NCBI GenBank assembly: GCA_029959085.1
Contig: JARWIR010000010.1
Span: 31,674,731-31,738,730, forward strand
Origin: Nemophila menziesii
Lineage: Eukaryota > Streptophyta > Magnoliopsida > Boraginales > Hydrophyllaceae
Length of the DNA: 64,000 nucleotides
Reading direction: 5' to 3'
Part shown: positions 1-9,461 of the stretch, in pieces
How positions within the stretch are numbered: the first letter of the stretch is position 1
How the letters are laid out: each line of letters starts with the position of its first letter
Notes under the pieces: model-generated
The model's input: only the letters and a program-made list of their open reading frames with translations
What the model was told of the DNA's origin: nothing
Database searches by the model: none
Position numbers and translations under genes: made by a program

Positions 1-186
1 GGGCCTGCTCATGTAAAAATTAGAAATATTTGTATGGGGTGGGTTATAATTAATATAAAGGGTGGAATTTGGAGTAAGGAAAAATTGAGTAAATTATGTA
101 AGAATAATATGACATGTGGATTTATCAACTTTAAAGTCATATGGGATATCCGGACTGTTCCCAAGACGTCTGAGGACACTAAATGA
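1..186 (+). pseudogene. LINE ORF1, C-terminal end (left copy)
   Basis: Frame 1 is open from the window edge to a TGA at 184-186, about 61 codons. The stop overlaps the next start as ATGA (183-186), the same arrangement as ORF1/ORF2 of the LINE copy at the right end of the window (62731-62734). This position suggests the tail of the ORF1 (RNA-binding, gag-like) protein of a plant L1-type LINE. No domain is recognisable in so short a piece, and no zinc knuckle is visible. The call rests on context. Confidence 0.55.
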
Positions 187-1578
187 CGACTTGTGTTTGG
201 AACGGTCAGGGGATACGGGCTCCTCTAACAGTCTCTAGTATTAGGTCCGTTATTAATGGGTTTAAACTAGGAATCGCGTGTTTTTTTGAAACTATGTTAT
301 GCACGAAGGATTCCCCTGATATATTACGTAATATTAATTATGAAAATAGTTATATTAGGGACCCGGTCGGAATTGCGTATCATTCCGGCGGAATTTTGGT
401 TTTGTGGCATTATGATATTAAGCTAGAAGTTACTATGTCTAGTAAGCATTTTGTAATATTATATATAAAAGACTACTATTTTCCCTATTATATAGTTTGT
501 GTACACGCTCCTAATAATTTTGAACATAGGTTAAATATTTTGGATGAAATTTCAATTTGGCACATGAACATTAATAAACCTTGGGTGCTCATAGGACATT
601 TTAATGATATATTGAGATATTGTGAAAAACAAAGTAGTACACAACCTAATAACAAACATATGCAAGAATTTAATCTCTTTATTATGAATAATGGTCTTAT
701 TGAATTACACTCTTATTGTTCCTATTATATGTGGACTAACACAAGAACTGATTAACTCGTCAAGGTCAAACTTGATCGGGCTTTTGCTTCTAGTGATTGG
801 ATACACGGGTACCCAGATGCACAAATTTATATACCACCGACAATTGGATCGGATCACTGTCCAGTGATACTTTAAATAAACAAAGAAGCCCTCATAGGTC
901 AATGTTGGTTTAAATTTGAAACTTTATGGGTAGAACTTGAAGAATGTGAAAGAATAGTTAAAAGGGCGTGGGAAGAACTGGGAACAAAGGGATCGCTACC
1001 ATATATTGTTCAGAAAAGAGATAATACTATTACGTCATTAAAAGAATGGAGCAAACATACTTTTAGGAAAAATATGCACAAAATCAAGGAATTAACTAAA
1101 AAACTAGTCAAATTGGAAGAAGGAGAAGTCACAAAAGACAATTTGGAACAACAACAGGAGATAAAAGATGAAATTAGGAAAACATATGAGGCACAGGAAA
1201 AGTATTGGTATGATCGAGCAAGTAAGGGATGGATTAAATATGGAGATAAGAATACAAATTTTTTCTACTTAGGAACCATAAAAAGGAGAATAGTAAACAT
1301 AATTAGTAGAATTAAAGATAGTCAAGGGGTATGTAAAGAAGATATTGCGGAAGTACGAAACAGTTTTCAAGATTATTTCTCCAGCTTATTTAGAGAACAT
1401 AATAAAGAACCAATACACGAGGCATCGACACATATACAATCTAGGGTCACAGAAGAAATGAACAACAATTTAACAAAGCCTTTGACAATGGAGGAAGTTA
1501 GTAAATCAGTTTTTGACATGTCACCGACCAAAGCTCCAGGACCAGATGACCTAAATGATAAGTTCTATCAGAAAGAAC
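183..1578 (+). pseudogene. LINE ORF2 fragment: endonuclease plus start of reverse transcriptase
   Basis: One frame runs from ATG 183 to the array junction and is broken by two in-frame TAA stops (753-755 and 873-875). It starts MTTCVWNGQGIRAP, the N-terminus of an APE-type endonuclease of plant L1 LINEs, with Glu36 in FFETML, a VHAPNN motif and a downstream GSDHCPV motif. The metal/catalytic GDFN motif reads GHFN (His139, codon 597-599), so nicking activity is probably lost even without the stops. The connector contains YWYDRASKGWIKYGDKNT, typical of the region before the RT. The RT begins at PTKAPGPDD and ends after FYQK, where the sequence switches to array DNA. Palm, YADD-like site and 3' end are missing. 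Confidence 0.9.
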
Positions 1579-1826
1579 TTGCCTCTTTAAAACTTTCTTG
1601 AAAAAATCCTTTGGGAAAAAATCAGATGAAGGAAAATTAGTATAATATCCTTATACACTTTAAATATGTGTGTTAAAAAAATAACTACTAAACATTTAAA
1701 AATATAAAAATAGAATATTATATTATAATTAATTATTACCCCCAAAAGAAGATGCTTTATGACCTAGTAACTACTTACCACTTAGTTATGCTAAAACTGA
1801 AACTCAAGATTTAGCTCTATTAATTA

Positions 1827-2084
1827 ATGTATTTTATAAAGTCAGTAAATGGCTACCAAAGTTCAAAATGTATCATATTTGAGACTTATTTTTTTATTTT
1901 CTTTCTCTCTCTACTTGTTTGTTGTAGTACCTTGAGTAATTTCAGGTTAATTGTAGTCTTGTCCCTCGTTGGTTTATATTCACGTATGAACTATTTAATT
2001 GACTTAATTAACTTTTTACCTTATCTAAAAAAGTCAAGACATTTTTATAAAATAATAATAATAAACTTTTATTTGAGCAAGTAA
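1827..2084 (+). other. Hydrophobic small ORF in U0, homologous to a MANKVQ ORF in other units
   Basis: An 85-codon frame. In other units the same place starts with aaaATGGCTAACAAAG (good plant start context) and encodes MANKVQNVSYLRLIFF, a signal-peptide-like start. A poly-T run inside it varies in length between units and throws the frame, so only some copies stay open. No family recognised; probably a relic or chance frame. Confidence 0.15.
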
Positions 2085-2793
2085 TTATATCATCACTATT
2101 TGTAAGATATGTTTATTCAATATATATATATAGAGAATATTACAACATGAAAGAAAGGGAACAAATACAAAGTTATATCCAAATATTATATCCATTAACT
2201 AACACTCCCCTTCAAACTATAGTAGGAGCAAACAACTTGAGTTTGACAATCTTTAATTTGTAATTTCTGGTGAAATTAGTGTGTATCATGAATATACCTC
2301 TGTGAAGTTGAACCAGCAATACTCCATGTCTCATAGAGTCGGACGAGCAATACACAATAGCCTCCAAATAGATGGATAAGCACAACACCACTTTACGAGA
2401 TGAAAATAAAAAAATAGATCCAATTATACATTTATTTTTGATCCACGATCTTCAAACATAATTTACTTAAACATATGTCAGAACTAATTTGAATTATTGA
2501 TTAATGTAACTAATGTATATCATATCCATCATATTTCTTCAAAAATATGAAAAAAAGAAATCAAATATTTATGGAGTATATATAATTTAATAGATTGAAT
2601 GAGGATTTCTGGCAAAGAACAAAAGTGTTAATTTTTATTAGTTGTCGAAAATCTTGCCAAAGTATGTTTAAATTTGACATAAAAAAAATTATTGGATCAA
2701 CCAAAAGACAGTGATACATGAAGGAAATTATGTTTATTCAATATACAGAAAGAATATTACATAAACTAGAGGGAACAATAAAATAAAATATTA

Positions 2794-2889
2794 ATGGAGA
2801 ACATTGTGTTGTTGGTGCTTATGGTCTTCCTCGGATTCATATGTGTGTATGTGTCTTCTTACGAGGAGTTTAAATGTGGTAGTGCATGA
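2794..2889 (+). CDS. MENIV-type small hydrophobic peptide ORF, U0 copy (31 aa)
   Basis: Encodes MENIVLLVLMVFLGFICVYV then a short polar tail ending EEFKCGSA. Residues 5-20 form one hydrophobic segment, as in a signal peptide or single membrane anchor. The start context is ttaATGGAG. It is the longest copy; the TGA overlaps the ATG of a following 33-codon ORF as ATGA (2886-2889). The frame is kept in all nine units that include this region. I recognise no family; it could be the first exon of a lost secreted-peptide gene. Confidence 0.35.
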   Translation: MENIVLLVLMVFLGFICVYVSSYEEFKCGSA

Positions 2890-2987
2890 AGAAGACAATG
2901 ATACTGAGCTTGAAAAGGAAGTTTTTCTCTAGATGCTTGGTGGTTCAGATGTCAGGTGGTTCTGCATCCAGTTTGAACTATAAGTGA
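2886..2987 (+). other. Second small ORF overlapping the MENIV ORF (33 aa)
   Basis: Starts MKKTMILSLKRKFFSRCLVV and ends SSLNYK, a basic short peptide. Its first half lies in the ~60-bp segment present only in U0 and U8; in U8 the ATG is TTG. The frame is lost in U1-U7. Speculative. Confidence 0.2.
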
Positions 2988-3705
2988 TAATACAAGGCTT
3001 CCCAGACTTTAATAGATTCTTGGCCTAGTAAAAGAAAGATATATTAAAGAGAAGGAACAGTTATAAATTTAATTCAAATATTATATTAGTTAACAATTAG
3101 TAAATCAAGCTTAAAAATAGATAAAGTAATGATGAAAATCATATTTTTTTTAAATAACATTTCTTGTATTGGTAAAAATCTTTCTAAAAGAAGCCTAAAA
3201 AAACATTTGCACAACATATTACATATTGATTGTTCAACACTTAATTTAAACTTTAAATCATTATTAAATTATTTAGATATAATAAATTTTAATATAACAA
3301 AAATACCATATTGTCAACAAATAGTGGTGAATTGCAGTTTTTGAGGAACAAGTTATCAAAGAACATATAATTTTTTAGAAAAATATATTTAAATGAATAA
3401 TTATATAACTCTATTGACAAAAACCTATAAGAACGCCACAAGTAATTAAATGTAATAACAATATTAAAATTAACCTTTTCAAAAACACATTGGTTGAAAT
3501 GGTATGGCCAACGATCTGAGATATTTGTAAATCAGGTAGAACGATATATATATAGATTTTTAAATTCAAGAAAAAAGAGGACATAACCGTAGCTTGTATA
3601 TAATGACGGAGTATAGATTTACTATGCGAAAAGATCATATAAATTACAGAGTATCAGTATCGTAAGTATGGTTTATGTAGTAGATTGGGGCGGCAAGGGG
3701 GAAGT

Positions 3706-3906
3706 TAGGGTTTGAATGAAATAATTTAAAGATAATAAGGAATCAGTTGTAAAACTAAAATGAAATTTAAGAGTTAAAGAATAAAGAGAAGAGAGGATAG
3801 TATTATTAATCGGAGTACAGATTATGTAATTACCCTATCTCTATTTATATGTAATATGTAAACCCTATGTTTTAGTATTAATGGGCTGGACTATACTTAA
3901 TGGGCT
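3706..3906 (-). promoter_or_regulatory. Promoter-like module, U0
   Basis: Read on the minus strand from 3906 downwards: two site II elements (AGCCCA, 3901-3906 and 3882-3887), a telo-box (ATAGGGTTT, 3860-3868), a TATA box (ATATAAATAG, 3841-3850), a leader with CTATCCTCTCTTCTC-like pyrimidine runs, and a second telo-box (AAACCCTA, 3706-3713) followed by GCCGCC-like sequence. Site II with telo-box is the known signature of plant ribosomal-protein and other growth-linked promoters (TCP-regulated). In U0 the first downstream ATG (3636-3638) opens 75 codons with no known domain. Confidence 0.6.
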
Positions 3907-4154
3907 GAATAAATATCCACAATAATGTTTCATAAAACTCTTTCTTGGATATTCAATCAGAAAGAACATGCCTCTTTAAAACTTTCTAGAAAAAATCCTT
4001 TGGGAAAAAATCAATTGAAGGAAAATTAGTATAATATCCTTATACACTTTAAATATGTGTAACCCTATTTGGTAAGCCATGTAGGAAAAAATTTTGATAA
4101 AAAAATAGAGTGCAATGCGTAAGTATCTCCCCCTTGTGAGGATATCAATAGTCA

Positions 4155-4394
4155 CTTTTTTTTAATATCATGGGTGGCCAGGCCAGCTTTCGCACACCAC
4201 GACTAATCCCATAGAAAATATACACGCCTCCCTATGCATATTCTCAGGTTAATCAGAACTGGACGTGATTCAAACCCTGTACCTCCTTCTTTACCCCTTT
4301 AAGAGATCAAGAAATAACAAGGATAAGGGGATTTTAATCATGTACCTCCTAGATGAGAGACAAGGTCGTGGCCATTGAGCTAGCCCTAATGGTT
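4155..4394 (-). mobile_element. tRNA-derived SINE, U1 copy
   Basis: Minus-strand SINE flanked by near-perfect 12-bp duplications (tatcaatagtca at 4143-4154, tatcaatagcca at about 4395-4406). It has box A- and box B-like motifs and ends in a T-run on the plus strand (poly-A tail). About 17 bp around the second box B-like motif are missing here. Confidence 0.85.
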
Positions 4395-7300
4395 TATCAA
4401 TAGCCATATTACTGTGGAATTTGATCTTGATCTTCATAATCTCAAACCTTACAATATTTCAAATCAAGCAAAATAAAGATAAATGGAATTATACGAATTT
4501 CAAATATAATCAAGAAACAATTATGTACAAATAAGATTAACAAATATTTTTGCACATAATCACATATAAACACATATTTAACACACAACTAAACATGACA
4601 CGTTACACGAAAATATATAATACAATTAAAGATAAATATTGATACTCTAATTTATATATCATGGAATTTATTTTTAAGCACTTGGAGTCCTTTAAGGACT
4701 TTCATAAGAATGTTTATGTCTCATAAAATATATCTGCAAATTAGTTTACCTTAAACGCACATAAAATCCTTTATAAAAAATTTAGTCTATAATATATAAA
4801 ACGTTCATATTTACCATACGGGTATGAATCTACATGAAGCGTCTTTCTATATTTGGCTAAATTTTCTTGTCGACATTTTGCATAGAATTAAATTGAAGAT
4901 CCTCGCTTTGCACATTTATATAATATTTTAGGCATATAATTTGATCATGATCAATCTATTTTCGGATTCTATATTTCTGTAGTAGTATAACTTATAGAGT
5001 TCTTAAATCTCAATATCTAAATAAGAAGAAATTTTTTTGGTTCCTGATGCTCTCAAAGGGTTATTACATTTTTTCAGTTATATTTTCTACTTTATTTCAT
5101 TATAATATAAGTATGATGTTAAACTTGTAGAAGTGCCAAGTTGCTCATACTGCTCAACTTTATAAATTTGGAATCAAAAAATCGACCACTCGTTTATGCG
5201 TTGAAATAGATTTTCTGTCAATAGAAGCAGAAGCCTTTAAAGCTGAATTATGACTTATTTACTTTATGAATGCAATTCTTTTAGAACATTGAGCTTTCAA
5301 TAACAATATGTATGAAGCATCTTATAAATAATATTCAGCTATCCCTCTTGTCATGAGAATTTTACTTGCATATAAATCACTAGAGACCAACAATATATTT
5401 CATGTTTAATCATGATTTATATTTGTGTATTGTAGTAGAACAACTATAGTATATATCACAAAAAATAACACACAAATTGAATACTATTGATCTTTGACCA
5501 ATGAGTGTATTCATGTTAATAGTTGGACTTTATTATAATATTACGTTTATATAAATTTACAAGTTTATGTCATAAAAGACAAATTTACATTCGATTGTCT
5601 AGCAATTTTCTACATATGAGAAAACATATATTCTGTTAGATCATATATATCTCCCCGTGAATTTGTCAATTGACTTAAGACATTAGAAGATATTCGAGTA
5701 ATATTTTTCTAAGATATAACCAAGATAACAAAACTCACTTGATAATTAAAATTTATCATCGATCCATTTCCATACATTTCGTATTCTTATTCTCATTGAT
5801 TGTTAATGGTTAAAGCGCCCAATTGATTAATGAGTGATGATATAATTGTGTTTACATTCATGATAATAAATTTACGTAAACCTTTCACTTAAAATGATGG
5901 ACTTAACTACTTGGTCATATTGGTGATTATTCATCAAAAAATATCAATTCGAACCTCTACGCTAGAGACAACTAATTTATCTGCAAAAATAAATTCCTTT
6001 AGTGTCTGGTTTTTATCTAGGTTAAGAGAAAGGTGAACACCTAATGTTTAGGTCTATTTTAAAACTTTTATCTATTTTGTGAAAATTTAACAAAATTTTG
6101 AAAAATGACTATATTATCTATCAAAACATAATATTGGATTTTAAAATAAACTTAAGATATAATTTATGTTCTAGGGCTACGATCAGAAGGCTACATCATG
6201 ATATTTTCTGGTGTAACCCATAAAAAATTCCATGAGATGTGCATATATGTGATGGACTTTGGCGTTTGGTAAATCATTTTAACGACCAGCTGGTGGAATA
6301 CTAATATCGAGTAATATTTGTTGTCACTCCAAATAATAATTTAATAGAAACTTATTACTACTCATTATATGAGAAGAAGACGTTTTATATAGTATCAGAA
6401 TGTGATGAAAGAGCCAATACGCTGGAAAAATATGAAGTTTTAACTTATAAATTGATTTGTGGCCTGAAACGAAACAAGAACAACACCACAAACAACAACG
6501 TTATTAGTTGACAAAGGGTATTGAGTGTTAAAAAAATAATTACTAAACATTTAAAAATATAAAAATAGAATATTATATTACTATTAATTATTACCCCCAA
6601 AAGAAGATGCTTTATGACCAAGTAACTACTTACTACTTAGTTATGCTAAAACTGAAACTCAAGATTTAGCCCTATTAATTAATGTATTTTATAAAGTCAG
6701 TAAAATGGCTAACAAAGTTCAAAATGTATCATATTTGAGACTTATTTTTTTTTTTTTTCTTTCTCTCTCTACTTGTTTGTTGTAGTACCTTGACTAATTT
6801 CAGGTTAATTGTAGTCCTGTCCCTCGTTGGTTTATATTCACGTATGAACTATTTTATTGACTTAATTAACTTTTTACCTTATCTAACAAAGTCAAGACAT
6901 TTTATAAACCAATAATAATAAACTTTTTATTTGTGCAAGTAATTATATCCTCACTATTTGTGAGATATGTTTATTCAATATATATAGAGAATATTACAAC
7001 ATGAAAGAAAGTGAACAAATACAAAGTTATATCCAAATATTATATCCATTAACACTCCCCTTCAAACTCTAGTAGGAGCAAACAACTTGAGTTTGACAAT
7101 CTTTAATTTGTAATTTCTGTTGAAATTAGTATGTATCATGAATATACCTTTGTGAAGTTGAACCAGCAATACTCCATGTCTCATAGAGCCGGACGAGCAA
7201 TACACAATAGCCTCCAAATAGATGGATAGGCACAACACCACTTTACGAGATGAAAATAAAAAAAAAATAGATCCAATTATACATTTATTTTTGATCCACG

Positions 7301-7658
7301 ATCTTCAAACATAATTTACTTAAACCTATGTCAGAACTAATTTGAATTATTGATTAATGTAATTAATGTATATCATATCTATCATATTTCTTCAAAAATA
7401 TGAAAAAAAAAAGAAATCAAATATTTATGGAGTATATACAATTTAATAGATTGAATGAGAATTTCTGGCAAAGAACAAAAGTGTTAATTTTTATTAGTTG
7501 TCGAAAATCTAACCAAAGTATGTTTAAATTTGACATAAAAAAAATTATTGGATCAACCAAAAGACATTGATAAATAAAGGAAATTATGTTTATTCAATAT
7601 ATAGAAAGAATATTACATAAACGAGAGGAAACAATAAAAAAACTACATTAAAATATTA

Positions 7659-7739
7659 ATGGAGAACATTGTGGAATTATCAAGTTTGTTAATGCTTATG
7701 GTCTTCCTCGGATTCGTATACGTGTATGTGTCTTCTTAA
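7659..7739 (+). CDS. MENIV small ORF, U1 copy (26 aa)
   Basis: Reads MENIVELSSLLMLMVFLGF followed by VYVYVSS and TAA. Nearly all residues after position 8 are hydrophobic. About 75 bp upstream lies a TATATAG stretch that could act as a TATA box. No family recognised. Confidence 0.3.
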   Translation: MENIVELSSLLMLMVFLGFVYVYVSS

Positions 7740-8569
7740 GAGGCGCTAGATGCTTGGTGTTTCAGATGTCAGGTGGTTTTGCATCCAGTTTGAACTATAA
7801 GTGATAATGCAAGACTGCAAGGCTTCCCGGACTTTAATAGATTCTTGGCCTAGTAAAAGAAAGATATATTAAAGAGAAGGAACAATTATAAATTTAATTC
7901 AAATATTATATTAGTTAACAATTAGTAAATCAAGCTTAAAAATAGATAAAGTAATGATGAAAATCATATTTTTTTAAATAACATTTCTTGTATTAGTATA
8001 AATCTTTCTAAAAGAAGCCCAAATAATCATTTGCACAACATATTACATATTGATTGTTCAACACTTAATTTAAACTTTAAATTATTATTAAATTATTTAG
8101 ATATAATAAATTTTAATATAACAAAAATACCACATTGTCAACAAATGGTGGTGAATTGCAGTTTTTGAGGAACAAGTTATCAAAGAACATATAATTTTTT
8201 AGAAAAATATATTTTATTGAATAATTATATAACTATATTGACTAAAACCTATAAGAACGCCACAAGTAATTAAATGTAATAACAATATTAAAATTAACCT
8301 TTTCAAAAAAACATTGGTTGAAATGGTATGGCCAACGATCTGAGATATCTGTAAATCAGGTAGAACGATATATATAGATTTTTGAATTCAAGAAAAAAGA
8401 GGAAATAACAGTAGCTTGTATAAAAATGTATACGCTTTGTATGGTGGTTTCGAAAGATCATATATAATGACGGAGTATAGATTTACTATGCGAAAAGATC
8501 ATATATATTACAGAGTACCAGTATCCTAAGTATGGTTTATGTAGTAGATTGCGGCGGCAAGGCAGAAGT

Positions 8570-8957
8570 TAGGGTTTGAATGAAATAATTGAAAGATAAT
8601 AAGGAATCTGTTGTAAAACTAAAATGAAATTTAAGAGTTAAAGAATAAGAGAAGAGAGGATAGTATTATTAATCGGAGTACGGATTATGTAAATCCCCTA
8701 TCACTATTTATATGTAGGGTAAGACTTCAATCCAATATTGGATGGTCCAATATTCATATCACATCTATTGATTATTTTAACAAAACAAATGTCATTAGAT
8801 TAATTAGGTAGTTACTTTAGTAAGTTTAAAACATGGGGTATGTGTATAAATATGATTGGTGTAGGTTCATCCAATATAGGATGGAAGAATTTTCCTTATA
8901 TGTAATATGTAAACCCTATGTTTTAGTATTAATGGGCTGGACTTTACTTAATGGGCT
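8570..8957 (-). promoter_or_regulatory. Promoter-like module, U1 (split by a MITE)
   Basis: Same order of elements as in U0, but the MITE at 8717-8895 separates the TATA box and leader from the telo-box and site II elements by about 190 bp. Confidence 0.5.
8717..8895. mobile_element. MITE with 9-bp TSD (Mutator-like) in U1
   Basis: 179 bp present only in U1. Flanked by direct repeats ttatatgta (8708-8716 and 8896-8904); other units have one copy of this site. The ends form an imperfect ~29-bp terminal inverted repeat centred on ATCC(A/T)ATATTGGATG, about 22 of 29 positions matching. A 9-bp duplication is typical of Mutator-like elements. No ORF. Confidence 0.85.
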
Positions 8958-9204
8958 GAATAAATATCCACAATAATGTTTCATAAAACTCTTTCTTGGA
9001 TATTCAATCAGAAAGAACATGCCTCTTTAAAACTTTCTTGAAAAAATCCTTTGGGAATAAATCAATTGAAGGAAAATTAGTATAATATCCTTATACACTT
9101 TAAATATGTGTAACCCTATCTGGTAAACCATGTAGGAAAAAATTTTGATAAAAAAAAGAGTGCAATGCGTAAGTATCTCCCCCTTGTGAGGATATCAATA
9201 GTCA

Positions 9205-9461
9205 CTTTTTTTTTAATATCATGGGTGACCAGGCCAGCTTTCGCACACCACGACTAATCCCATAGAAAATATACACGCCTCCCTATGCATATTCTCAGGT
9301 TAATCAGAACTAGGTTCCCATGTTCAGGGACGGGATTCAAACCCTGTACCTCCTTCTTTACCCCTTTAGGAGATCAAGAAATAACAAGGATAAGGGGATT
9401 TTAACCATGTACCTCCTAGATGAGAGACAAGGTCGTGGCCATTGAGCTAGCCCTAATGGTT
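9205..9461 (-). mobile_element. tRNA-derived SINE, U2 copy (reference copy)
   Basis: 257 bp. On the minus strand: box A TAGCTCAATGG (9439-9449), box B-like GGTTAAAATCC (9396-9406) 32 nt later, as in a tRNA promoter, then a second box B-like GGTTTGAATCC (9333-9343), then a body with GCGAAAGCTGGCCTGGCCACC and a poly-A tail. Target-site duplications tatcaatagtca (9193-9204) and tatcaatagcca (9462-9473) differ at one base. The GAAAGCTGGCC tail motif is shared with plant TS/Au-like SINEs as I know them; the exact family is not assigned. Confidence 0.9.

Larger units (their letters stand above)
1567..3969. repeat. Array unit U0 (5'-edge, internally deleted)
   Basis: Begins at the LINE junction. 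About 2.46 kb is missing at about 1668-1672, where sequence equivalent to 4060 in U1 joins sequence equivalent to about 6525; the SINE region is lost. It keeps a ~60-bp segment (2867-2930) found otherwise only in U8, and is more diverged than U1-U7. Confidence 0.95.
3970..9020. repeat. Array unit U1
   Basis: Full unit of 5051 bp. The excess is a 179-bp MITE plus its 9-bp duplication at 8708-8904; without it the unit is 4863 bp. Its SINE has lost about 17 bp relative to the others. Confidence 0.95.

Noticed and set aside
3129..3344. Recurrent 71-codon plus-strand frame in several units (also 17887, 27627, 32483)
   Set aside because: Open only in some units because of a variable poly-T run; composition is that of AT-rich noncoding DNA and no domain is visible.
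3949..4140. CRISPR-like or bacterial features
   Set aside because: All context is plant nuclear; repeats are long head-to-tail units without short repeat-spacer pattern.
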